DNA of 64,000 nt, from contig JARHVA010004227.1 of assembly GCA_037957365.1 (NCBI GenBank), forward strand, positions 1,078,001 through 1,142,000, in the 5' to 3' direction. The DNA is from Torreya grandis. Taxonomy: Eukaryota; Streptophyta; Pinopsida; Cupressales; Taxaceae. A model generated the notes under the pieces. That model saw nothing but the letters and a program-made list of their open reading frames with translations. It ran no database searches and was not told where the DNA came from. Made by a program: the position numbers and the translations under genes. Shown one piece after another: positions 54,880 through 64,000 of this stretch (its first letter is position 1; the number at the start of each line of letters is the position of its first letter).

Positions 54880-56037
54880 TTCAAGATCGAATACAAAGGT
54901 TGATAGTCAAACATTAGTCAATAAATCTATGAAAATGCATAAATAACTAAACAAACAAAGCCAACTTATTCATGTAGGGTTTTCTAGTGATAATGAAGAA
55001 AAAATTGAAAGAAAGAAATATCTATTACCTTCCTAAATTAATTTCACCACCCAAGAGCAGTTCTAAGTGTGTTCTCCCCTTGATCTAGAGCTCTAGTCTT
55101 TGTCAATAATAGTTTCTTTGCTCCTCCATTGCCTCAAGAACTCTATGCATAACCAAGAATCCATAAAAGAAATATCCAAATTGGTCTATCAAATGAAGCT
55201 TACCCAAATTCAAATAACATAATAATCAAAACATAAATGACTTATGGAGAGATTTTAGCACTATAAGTCTACACAATTTTAAGCTTAAGAAATAGTGTGA
55301 GAGGCCTCCTATTAATAGATTTTCCTATTTGATCAGAATGAATCTAAACCATCCATCTCAAGATGAATATGTGCGGCTAAGAATCCATTCAATTTTGGAG
55401 GCTAAAATTAATAAATGCCCTCATAAATATTTGGGAAGAAAGGTCATTAATTAGCCATGGGTGCCCATAATTCAGATATTTTATACATGTACGGCTTGTG
55501 GATGCCACCCCATTGATCATGTCATTATGATGATGTAGTTAATAGGAATCCACTTAATCTCTTGATTTTAATTAATTAGCCTTAAACAATATTAATAAAT
55601 ATTTGTGAAATTATTTGGAAATTGGCCCTCAATTAATCAAAATAGTTAGAAAGTCATATTAATGGGTTGTAATTTGACTCGAGAAGAATTGGAAGGTGAT
55701 GTTAAATGTGTTAGAGCCATATTCCCATTTAGGATGTTTCCAACACAAAATAACAAAGTTATGTGATGTGTACTAACGAATTAGAAGAAAAGAGTGATCT
55801 AGAACACAAAAAGGTGAAAACGTCATTTTGACTCAAAATGAATTGATCAAGGTTGGGTATCACATAAAATGCATTGCCCCATTTAGGGATACATTAGCCT
55901 AAATCAACACTTGTTTATGATAAGATCAACCCATTTAGTATGTTTTTAGTTATTTTGACCTAAATTTGGCATTTGAGTGCAATTCAAGTAAGATTGACAA
56001 TTTCAACACAAATGGTGTTAGGAATTGGATGTCTACA
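54880..56037 (-). repeat. 5' LTR of element E (right copy)
   Basis: 1,158 bp, matching the left LTR and ending GGATGTCTACA before CAATT. The start has mutated from TG to TT. A 40-bp deletion relative to the left copy lies near 55,550. Confidence 0.9.
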
Positions 56038-56042
56038 CAATT
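56038..56042. repeat. Target-site duplication CAATT, right copy, element E
   Basis: Matches 44,655-44,659. Confidence 0.9.
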
Positions 56043-57357
56043 CATCTTCTCACTACTACCTGTGTTTAACACTGTTTACACCATTAGGATAATTATCAAC
56101 TGGCTAGCTTGGAAGACTTATTTATAATACTTGAATGGTGTAACCTATCCAAAAATTTCATGGGCATGTAGTATGAGTCTCTTTCTTCTTCTTCCATACA
56201 TTTGCTTTTATTGACCAATGCAAATTTTGACTACTACAACAAATTCTTCATAAACAATCCCTTACCTATATGGTCTTCTCACTCACCTAATAAATCAATA
56301 CCACTTGGAAGTACTTTAGAGACTCCACTACAAGATCCAATATGTTTTTTGAGCATATCAATCCATTTGAAGCTAATTTGAGCAACATATTCTACACCGG
56401 GTCCTTATTAAGGTTTTAAGGAGGTTTAACATAGGTTTTGGTGTTAAAAAGTACTTACCCTTAAATAAAAAACAAATTCTTATATATCTTATCTAGGATC
56501 CTTCCTCATCTCTCCTTAATAGATAAATTTACCATGTAGAGGTTACACGTGCCAACGAACGCCTAAAAGTCCTTGGGTTTGCATACCTTCATTTTGTGCA
56601 CTCAAGATACCTCAAAACTACTTTTCATGCTATTTCCTAAAAAATATGACCTCATACTTCATTATCACACATGAAACAAATTTAATTACCTATATCTATG
56701 CTCTTCTTCACACATCACCTTAAAATATGATCCCCATGCCTTATTAGGCTAGGTAGGGCTAAAGAATGGTCTATGTGCAAACCAAGAGTAAAGGACCTAC
56801 CTTCAAAGACTCACTTTGAAACACTTATGAAAGAATACACATCTTATTCTCATGATTATAAAACCTTAAAAACCTCTCACATGCCTTATTTCACTTGTCT
56901 CATTATGTCACCAGCTCATACCTTCACCATGCCATGACTAGGCTCAAGCTTCCAATGCACTTGACACCTTGACATGTTCCTTTTATGTCATGACCTTAAC
57001 AAAACATCAATAAATTAGATATAATACATCACAACATAATAATATCATTAAACCATTCTTTTTTTATGGCAATAATCTCCACAGCCTCACACAAACCTTA
57101 AACCACATGACCAAGCTTCATATGACTAAACATCTCTCTTCTGTGCAACTAAACACCTTTGACACCTTGGCCTATACCTTCATGAAACCATAATACATTA
57201 GTTGAATTAGAATTATCTCTTTCCTTAAAATTCTCTCTTGCCTTCAATGATAACACTCTTCTTAATTCACCTTGTCCAAACAAACCTTTGACATCAATAA
57301 TCATTATGCCTTTACATGATGTGCCCTTTTGACATCAATGACAATAACATGCCAACA
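56043..57357 (-). repeat. 3' LTR of copia element D2, second part
   Basis: Resumes the alignment with D1 (ACTGGCTAGCTTGGA against ACTGGCTAACTTGGA; GGTTTTGGTGTT; GACATCAATGACAA). Ends CATGCCAACA directly before a polypurine tract (minus strand), which fixes the LTR inner end. Confidence 0.85.
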
Positions 57358-57371
57358 AACTCCCCCTTTGT
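57358..57371 (-). promoter_or_regulatory. Polypurine tract of copia element D2
   Basis: Minus strand ACAAAGGGGGAGTT immediately before TGTTGG, the classic layout of plant copia elements: the plus-strand primer, then the LTR start. It independently confirms the minus orientation. Confidence 0.8.
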
Positions 57372-57740
57372 CATTAATGGCAAACATATTTATGGAAAAC
57401 ACACTACAAAAATTAAATCATTTTCTCCCACTTTTGACATTAATGACAAATGGTATTCCACAAACTGTCATATGATCCTTGGACATGAATTTCAATGAAC
57501 AACATAAAGAATTGTTGGCAAAAACTCACCTTATCTTCGTATCAGTTGTTGTATACAAATTTTGTAATATTTGAATTGTACCTCAAGAAAGCATGATTCT
57601 TATCACTATCTTGACACTTCACAACATATAGATACAAATCTCCCCTATCTCCATGCATACCTTCTTAGCACTACTCACCTACTTTTGGAGCTAATAAACC
57701 ACTTGATTAGCTCCCCCTAAGTATTTGGCTTCCTCAATGA
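57372..57740. other. 3' untranslated part of copia D2
   Basis: Between the polypurine tract and the end of pol. The plus-strand frame of 60 codons at 57,316-57,498 spans the LTR boundary and is spurious. Confidence 0.5.
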
Positions 57741-59275
57741 TTTTTAGAGGTAGGAATTACACCCAATTCCTATATTATATGTTCAAAAGTTTCCTTTAGA
57801 AGTGGATTGGTAATAATTTCTATAATTTGAACCTTTGTAGAAACATATTCAAGTCTAAAACTTTTTGCACTTACCTATTCTCTCATAAAATAATACCTGA
57901 TAGGAATGTGATTAGTCCTTGAGTGAATAATAGGTTTATTCCAGACACTTATAGTAATTGTATTATCACAATTATAGGGATAGGACCATCATAATCTACC
58001 TTGTAGTCTCTTAAGTCTTATTTCATCCATAGGACCTGAGTGCAACATGAAGCTACTATAATGTATTCAACCTCACAAGTAGATAATGCCATAGATGGTT
58101 GCTTATTTTGTATCCATGAAACTAGACACTCACCTAATAATAAATATCCTCTATTATTACTCTTCCTATCATCTATACATCCTTCCCAATCTACATATGT
58201 ATAGGATATCAAATTGAACTCCTTGCTCCTTAGATATCACAACCCAAACTCCATAGTCCTCTTGCGATACTTGAGTATCCTTTTGATCGATTGCAAATAA
58301 TTTTCCTTTGTATTTTATTGAAACCTTCCCACAAGACCTAATTATTACATGATGTTAGGTCTAGAGGTAGTGGTGTATAGTAAACTTCCAATCATTGACC
58401 TATATGATGTCTTATTGAGCTTTAGAGACTCATCTTCTTTGATCAACTTACACCTTATGATCATAGGTGTACTACCTGCCTTGTAATCTTCCATCTCAAA
58501 CTTGTTAAACATCTCTCTTATGTACTTAGCTTGTGAAATGAATATACCTTTTTTAGATTGATTTATTTTTAACCCAAGAAAGAATGATAGTTATCCCAGC
58601 ATGGACATCTCAAACTCTTTTTTCATCACCTCTACAAAGGCCTTAGTCATGTTCTCATTGTTTCCACCAAAGATGATGTCATCCATAGATAAAACTATTA
58701 TCAATTGATGGTCATATTCTATCTTTATGTATAAATTACTATTTATAACTCATCTTTTGAATCCTTTATCCAATAGATACTTATCCAACCTGGCATATCA
58801 AGATCTAGGAACTTATTTTAGACCATAAAGAGCCTTTTTCAATCTACAAACATAGTCCTTATTACCTGATAGTGAGAACCCCTTAAGTTTCTCTATTTAC
58901 ACCTCTTCCTCCAAGTTTCCATTTAAAAAGGTAGATTTGACATCCATCTAGTACACCTTGAACCCTTTGAATCCTGTATATGGTATAAATAATCTAATGG
59001 CCTCCAATCTTTCCACTAGTGTAAAGGTCTCCTCAAAGTTTACCCCTTTAACTTGTGCATATCCCTTACATACTAATCTATCCTTTTTCCTATTTACTTC
59101 TCCATCTTCATTCAACTTGTTTCTAAACACCCATTTTGTGCTAATGATGGTCTTGTCTTTAGACCTAGGAACTATTTCCCAAGTCTCATTCTTCTCTATT
59201 CAATCTAACTCCTCTTTCATAGCACATGTCCAAAACTTATATTTGCTTACTTATACAAGTATATTAGGTTAAATA
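57741..59275 (-). pseudogene. Ty1-copia (SIRE-like) pol remnant: reverse transcriptase and RNase H
   Basis: Reading down from 59,270: ELDWIEKNETWEIVPRSKDK, then KWVFRNKLNEDGEVNRKKDR, LVCKGYAQVKGVNFEETF, MDVKSTFLNGNLEEEV, KKALYGLK, SMDDIIFGG (the catalytic YVDD box, with the first two residues changed to Ser-Met), SYRSMIGSLLYTTTSRPNIM, then RNase H with YVDWEGCIDDRKS, LGECLVSW, LSTCEVEYI and CCTQVLWMK. The order and wording fit the SIRE/Maximus lineage. About a dozen stops inactivate it, but blocks stay mostly in one frame, so decay is moderate. The integrase and gag side is cut off by element F at 59,338. Confidence 0.9.
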
Positions 59276-59338
59276 TTTGACAATATATCAACATTCTCTT
59301 TATTTAGGTTATTTACTTATCTTCTCCTTGTTCGCATA
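59276..59338. other. Copia D2 sequence up to the insertion point of F
   Basis: Short decayed stretch between the last recognisable RT block and the F LTR. The copia pol would be expected to continue beyond F, outside this window. Confidence 0.4.
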
Positions 59339-61212
59339 TGATGCAAGAACATCCTTCTTGGATGACTCAATTTGATGTTTGTTTAAGAAATTTTAAATTT
59401 GGCCAGTATTTTGTAATAAATTGTCATGTTTAAAAATGTGTTAGGAGTCTTCTTAGACACCTTGGAATATTTTCCAAGTTCTTAGGAGTGCTAGGATGGT
59501 CTATATTTTCAAATTTAGATTTTCCCACTATTTTGTCAAGTCTGAAAATTTGAAAAATGTAGCATAGAAAGGATGGTGTAGGAGAATTGTCAAGAAGTTT
59601 TGGAAGTTTTAGTGATTAGTAAACTTTAATAAAGACACCATGGATCATACCATGGGCCAAATGTCACTTTTGTATGGAATATCAACCTTGTTGTTTGTGT
59701 CAAAGAACAAACACTCTTGTTAGTGACCATTGAAAAGTAGTTAGGGTAGTTATATTACATATAAAACTTGTCAATTTTGGTTTATAAATCAGTTTTTCAT
59801 ATGTATTAAAATTTTTAGTGGCTCTAATCCCAATAAATATAAATGATGATTCCCAAGTTTTTAAAAAAATAGGTTGGTAAGTCCATTTCACATCTCACAA
59901 TGTTGAATTTGCTCTTTGAAGGAAGATCTTACAATATAGAGTTAATAATGATTTAAATAGGTTGGTAAGTCCATTTCATGTTAATTTATTGTGTTAGTTT
60001 ATTTTTATTACTAAATTTCACATCAATTTTAATTGAGAACTATATACCCCTGTAGAAACTATGCATATAACACAGTCAAGAATAAAGTATAGAGAATGTG
60101 TATGACAGGAGAGTCAAAATAAATGAGTGTTGATTATATCAAGTGAATGGGATTGGATAAATACATATAAAATTAATTTAGAGTGTTTAATACCTCTTTT
60201 AAGACCTAAGTTTCTCAATGCATAGCCACAGACCCTATAGATTGTGTTTGTGCACACAAAGGAGTCAAAAAAGTTGTTAAAACATGCAACAAAGGAGGTG
60301 TTGTGAATAAAAAATACTTTGAATAGGTGTGTGATTTTGGAATAAATATTTTTTATCCTTCATAGGTAAAAGAAACCTTTTATAATTCATAAAATCATAA
60401 ACTCTTCATGCTTGAATGACTATAGACCTTGACTATGTAGTCAAGGGAACCTAGAATGAGATTAAAACCTTGAACATAGAAGTGAAGGGGGAAAAATAGT
60501 GGTTGTAAAAGGTGATAATAGGTTAAAAATACCCTATAAAACTCTCATATAGTTTTGAAACTTGATTGGAAGCATGTGAAAGCAAGTTGATTGCTCTTGG
60601 GTCCTCATAAAGACATCAAGCCCTAATCTAGGATTTAACCATTCAAATTCAATTTTAAGACATTCTAGATGACAAAAACCCATAATTTTTTTTAATTTGG
60701 TATTTTTTAGTGTTATTTAAGTTATTTTTATTGTTTTGGATTGATTTTGTACTTGTTAGTACAATGGGAGAGGTATGTGTGTAGGGGCATAATAGGCCTA
60801 ATTAGGCCTAACAATAACCAAGAAAGAGGTATAAAGGTGGTCTAAAGGAAGATCTACCACTTGAAACTTCATAAAGGTAATAATTTGGAATATAAATTAT
60901 CTCAATTAGTTAATGGTTTTATAATAAACATCTATACATAGCCTTACATAAATAAATTGTGCAAAAAAAGGCTACTAGCCTGTTTGCCAAGGTTTGCAGA
61001 GTTGTGTAGGTTAAGAGGGGAGTGAATAAAAGTGTTGAAAATTTATAAAGAGGTATAATTAGACCATTAATATCATGTATAAGATTTTAAAAACCATTTA
61101 AACAATAATTGAGTCTAATAACCATTAGTATACATATGAACCTATAACTCTTGATCTAAGAAGTGTATGTGAAAACAAGGATACGTGATTTGTTTTGTGT
61201 ATATCCTCTACA
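59339..61212 (+). repeat. 5' LTR of element F
   Basis: 1,874 bp, TGATGCAAGAACATCC to CCTCTACA. The start matches 63,649. An exact 23-bp direct repeat (AATAGGTTGG..CCATTTCA) occurs at 59,868 and 59,956, 88 bp apart. The frame of 63 codons at 59,700 (minus) is not supported. Confidence 0.9.
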
Positions 61213-61217
61213 TCATT

Positions 61218-61230
61218 TGGTATCAGAGTT
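61218..61230 (+). promoter_or_regulatory. Primer-binding site of element F
   Basis: TGGTATCAGAGTT five bases after the LTR end, matching the complement of the plant initiator tRNA-Met 3' end over 11 bases. This is the usual primer for chromovirus-type gypsy and many copia elements. Confidence 0.85.
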
Positions 61231-61314
61231 TAGGAGATATTGTGAAGAAATAAAAAAATCATGGTAGGTATAAGATGAGGGGAATTATAATCAACCCAAA
61301 GGAGGTTGAAATCA

Positions 61315-61980
61315 ATGGATGATTTGGTGGTTGAAATGAGAAACCTGCAGGCAAGATTGCAAGCCATGGAGTTGGCACAACTAAGAGAGATAAATAGAGA
61401 TGATGTTAGTTAGGGAGAGGATGAGATTACTCATGAATAAAAATTATATGAATGATATTAAGGAAGAGTGGAATAAAAATTCATTAGATCAGTGTTTGGG
61501 GTGACTTCAAAGCCCAAGATGGAGGTGCCCATGTATGAGGGTAGTCTTAATGTGGAGGAATTAGTGGATTGGATCATAGTCATGGAAAATTACTTCAATT
61601 AAGAAGAGGTTAGATAGAATAAGAAGGTAATTTTTTTAGTAACAAGGTTGAAGGGTCATACATCCTTATGGTGGGATGGCATACATGGAGATAGAAGAAG
61701 AAGAGGTAAAGACAAGATAAGGTCATGGGATAGAATTATGTCTAAGATGAAAGGCAAGATCATGCCTAAGGATTATCTAACCCACTTGTTTAAGAGGTTT
61801 AAAAACATGAGATATAAATATATGATAATGAAATAATAAATGAAGGAGTTTTACAAGTTGACCATTCAAGACACATAGAAGAGTTGTTAGGTACCTAAAT
61901 GGTTTGAAGTTTGTCATACAAGATGAGATAATTATTTTGGCACCTAAAAGAGTTGAGGAGGCCTATCAATATAAATTTAG
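61315..61980 (+). pseudogene. Ty3-gypsy gag, capsid part (element F)
   Basis: One frame with seven or more stops: MDDLVVEMRNLQARLQAMEL (coiled N-terminus), then PKMEVPMYEGSLNVEELVDW, LKGHTSLWWDGIHGDRRRR, KIRSWDRIMSKMKGKIMPKD and YLTHLFKRFKNMRYK. This is the Retrotrans_gag domain with its WW pair and P-D-Y motif, very like plant chromovirus gags. The piece 61,648-61,836 is still open. The ATG at 61,315 is the first in frame with the conserved part; an earlier ATG at 61,261 in the same frame is followed by stops. Confidence 0.85.
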
Positions 61981-62017
61981 GTTAGAATATAAGTTTTCAA
62001 GAAGGAAAATTCATTTG

Positions 62018-62260
62018 AATAGAGGTAGAGGTGGTAGAAGCTAGAGAGGTAAAGGGTAGCCAAGCAATAGAGGTCAATGGAAGGGTGAAATCAAAGAAGT
62101 GGGTAGTTGTTCATAGGGTTAAAATTCATCAAATAGAGGTGGTTATGGAAATAGAGGTGGCATATCCTCTGGTAGAGGAAGAGGAAATGGATGGTTTTTA
62201 TGCAAGTGCTTCAAGTGCAATAAGTTTATCGAGCATAGGTCTTATAAGTGTCTTGAAGAT
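62018..62260 (+). pseudogene. Gag RG-rich linker and zinc knuckle (element F)
   Basis: In a different frame from the capsid part: Asn-Arg-Gly-Gly repeats (NRGGYGNRGGISSGRGRGNG) followed by CFKCNKFIEHRSYKC at 62,207-62,251. The knuckle has five residues instead of four before His, so it may not fold normally. Nucleic-acid binding is the known role. The open 77-codon frame at 62,031 is a shadow in another frame. Confidence 0.75.
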
Positions 62261-62459
62261 GTGAAAAGCGGCAGATCTTGAAGTGAGAGTAAAAACCAAG
62301 TGGCACATCAATAAGATGAGAGTGTAGATGGATTTCATAACTATGTAGAAGATCCTAAAACAAGGTGAAATTTTTTTGATGAAGAGAGTTCCCTTTAATA
62401 CTGGCTAAGAGGAGAGAGAACCACCACAAAGGAAAACATTATTTCAAACCTTGTGTAAG

Positions 62460-62785
62460 AGTAAAGGTAAGTGCTATAAATTTACAGTAGACAATGGTAT
62501 TATGGATAACTTAGTACCTTCCTTGATGGTGTCTAAAATAGGCTTATAAAGAAGAAATCATCTAAGCTCATACAAGGTTTCTTTGATTTAGAATAGTCAT
62601 CAAGTCCTAATGAGTGAATAGTGTTATGTAAACTTGTAGATAGGTGGGTACAAGGATAGAATATTATGTGATATCATTCTAATTGATGTTTTCCACATCA
62701 TTCTTTGGAGATCAAGGAAATATGATGGGATATCTTTGCATGATGGGAGATTTAACACCTATACCATTGAGAAGGATGGTTGCAA
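62460..62785 (+). pseudogene. Ty3-gypsy aspartic protease (element F)
   Basis: Reads KCYKFTVDNGIMDNLVPSLM, where the catalytic D-S/T-G is D-N-G (62,490-62,498), then GGYKDRILCDIILIDVFHII, then LHDGRFNTYTIEKDG. The pattern and order are those of plant gypsy proteases. Loss of the Ser/Thr of the active-site triad and several stops make it inactive. Confidence 0.8.
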
Positions 62786-63191
62786 TCATACATTAAAACC
62801 ATTGAAAGATAATACATAGAGAGAGACACCAGGTAGTGTCCTGATGTTTGGAGAGAAGGAGTACTTACCAATAGAAATCAATTTCAGAAAGGAGGACTAG
62901 AACATGATAGTTGATAGCAAGTACCAAGAGAGAGACAAACTAATACAAGTTGCCAAGCTAAAGGATGAAGAAAGTGCATCAATGGAAGAACATTTTGAGG
63001 AGTTGAAGGAAAAAAAGGAGATATTGAAAATAGACCAACAAGGTGAGTTTTTATCTAATGAGAACTTAGAAAGGTTGTTTACAAGTTTGTCCTCTCATTT
63101 ATCTTTCATACAAAACAATGAGTATCTAGAAGGTTTTGTTGAGAAAGTGGCAATGGTGAGAGAGTTGGACAATGGAAAGAGGAGAAAATGA
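62786..63191 (+). CDS. Lys/Glu-rich frame after the protease, 95 codons open
   Basis: In frame with the protease and separated from it by two stops. It begins with the usual post-protease sequence (HTLKPLKDN, SVLMFGEKEYLPIEI) and then an open stretch from 62,904 rich in Glu, Lys and Leu (MEEHFEELKEKKEILKID), probably coiled. In an intact element RT would follow; here the deletion begins instead. Its coding value is doubtful. Confidence 0.4.
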
Positions 63192-63648
63192 TTAAGTGAA
63201 GAGTACACAATAGAAAGAGGAAAATAATGATATTGTAGAGGTTTATGGCATTATAAGAGAAATTATGACCGCAATAGCAACACTCTCACAAGTAACATAC
63301 CCAAGTATGGATAATCGAAGCATGCTAAAGCAAGATTTTTATTTCCAAAAAGATAACCAAGAGTGTGTTTTCTTTGATTTGTGTGTTCCATGTGTAGGAT
63401 GGTTGTAGGAAAAGGATTAGATGTTGAAGATGATCAGGTGGAAGAACACTATGCAAGAGTTCAACCTCATAGGAGTAAGCAAGGTGGACTTGGTCAAAGA
63501 ATAAAGAGGTATATGGGATACTTATAGACCTTGGAATCTAGGGAGGTGTACCATTACAAAGATGGAGAGAAATAGTGAGAAGAATGTTGATTATATCAAG
63601 AAAAGTTGACAAACTATCATGGAAAGTTTCTTTCAAACCCTAGGAGTA
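63192..63648 (+). pseudogene. Decayed 3' internal region of element F
   Basis: Short open bits only (VEDDQVEEHYARVQPHRSKQ near 63.45 kb). No RT, integrase or chromodomain motif recognised. No clear polypurine tract before the LTR; the nearest purine run is CTAGGAGTA. Confidence 0.4.
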
Positions 63649-64000
63649 TGATGCAAGAGCATCCTTCTTGGATTACTCAATTTGATGTTTGTTCAAACAA
63701 TTTCCGATTTGGATAGTATCTTGTAATCAATTGGCATGTTTAGGATGTTTAAAAATATGTTAGGAGTCTTCTTAGGCACTTTTTAATGCTTTCCAAGTTC
63801 TTAGGAGTGTTAGGATAGTCTACATTTTCAAATTTAGATTTTCCCATCATTTTGTCAAGTTTGAAAATTTGAATAATTTAGAATATAAAGGGTGGTGTAG
63901 GATAATTTTCAAGAATATTTGAAAGTTTTAGTGATTAGGAAACTTGAATAAATACACCATGGATCATACCATGGGCTAAGGGTCACTTTTGTAATGAAGA
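63649..64000 (+). repeat. 3' LTR of element F, cut by the window end
   Basis: Starts TGATGCAAGAGCATCC and aligns with 59,339-59,690, with about 42 mismatches and one 8-base indel. Confidence 0.9.

Larger units (their letters stand above)
44660..56037 (-). mobile_element. Element E: Ty3-gypsy retrotransposon, 11.4 kb, nested in D2
   Basis: Bounded by LTRs 44,660-45,859 and 54,880-56,037, with TG...ACA ends and a CAATT duplication. Coding is on the minus strand, so the 5' LTR is the right one. Gag (about 51.2-52.2 kb) and a protease C-terminus (about 50.7-50.9 kb) are recognisable. After them come a 21-residue repeat region, a Tyr/Asp-rich frame and more than 3 kb of non-coding DNA. No RT, RNase H or integrase could be found, so the pol region has been lost or replaced. 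The LTRs differ by roughly 15% by hand comparison of the first 320 bp, so this is an old insertion into a still older copia LTR. Confidence 0.9.
59339..64000 (+). mobile_element. Element F: Ty3-gypsy retrotransposon, plus strand, runs out of the window
   Basis: LTR 59,339-61,212, PBS at 61,218, gag, zinc knuckle, protease, then the start of the 3' LTR at 63,649. RT, RNase H and integrase are absent: only about 0.9 kb separates the protease from the 3' LTR, so the internal region has a large deletion. The first 340 bp of the two LTRs differ at about 12% of positions (hand count). It is inserted in copia D2. The right end lies beyond 64,000, so no target-site duplication can be checked. Confidence 0.9.

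Noticed and set aside
58958..59272. 104-codon plus-strand frame
   Set aside because: Antisense of the copia RT, which is clearly coding on the minus strand.
1..64000. tRNA, rRNA, CRISPR, bacterial operons, riboswitches or a virus-derived insertion
   Set aside because: Nothing of these was recognised. The only tRNA-like matches are retrotransposon primer-binding sites, and RT sequences are of LINE and copia type.

Overview
This window looks like intergenic DNA from a very large plant nuclear genome. A gymnosperm such as a conifer is the best guess, but the species cannot be fixed from the sequence. The reasons are very AT-rich, CpG-poor DNA, old and deeply diverged LTR retrotransposons nested in one another, plant-type L1 LINEs with a C-terminal RNase H, a SIRE-like Ty1-copia pol and a Ty3-gypsy gag-protease. 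I see no intact host gene, rRNA, tRNA or CRISPR array, and nothing bacterial. Almost every long reading frame is a retroelement remnant carrying stops and frameshifts.

Layout. 1-12.1 kb: the 3' end and long LTR of a plus-strand element (A), split by a complete minus-strand element (B, 4,408-11,769, flanked by ATTTT). 12.1-18.9 kb: mostly unclassified old DNA with a 106-bp tandem repeat at about 13.3-13.6 kb and a strikingly young, CpG-rich LTR-plus-PBS insertion (16,485-17,202) flanked by 117-bp direct repeats. 18.9-21.6 kb: two LINE ORF1 remnants facing each other across a TA-rich tract. 22.3-26.3 kb: TA microsatellites and an isolated copia LTR (D1). 26.4-29.8 kb: a degraded LINE ORF2 (reverse transcriptase, zinc-binding domain, RNase H). 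30.0-31.25 kb: an unidentified coding remnant. 31.26-40.03 kb: element C, a relative of A and B with a truncated 5' LTR. 42.9-59.3 kb: a SIRE-like copia element (D2, minus strand) whose 3' LTR is split by gypsy element E (44,660-56,037, TSD CAATT). D2 pol is in turn cut by gypsy element F (59,339 to beyond the window end).

Order of events, youngest evidence first: the 16.5-kb LTR insertion is youngest (flanking repeats 115/117 identical, CpGs intact). F, E and B are old, with LTR pairs roughly 12-15% different by hand comparison. The copia D LTRs and the LINEs are older still.

The best candidate for something undescribed is the A/B/C family. These long-LTR elements have no recognisable gag, protease, reverse transcriptase or integrase. 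Instead they carry family-specific reading frames: a Tyr-rich low-complexity frame just inside the 5' LTR, a Pro/Ser-rich or helical frame, and an acidic frame whose block IIIGTPLGE recurs in all three copies. In B and C the acidic frame ends at a shared TAG and is followed in frame by an ORF that is still open for 219 codons in C.
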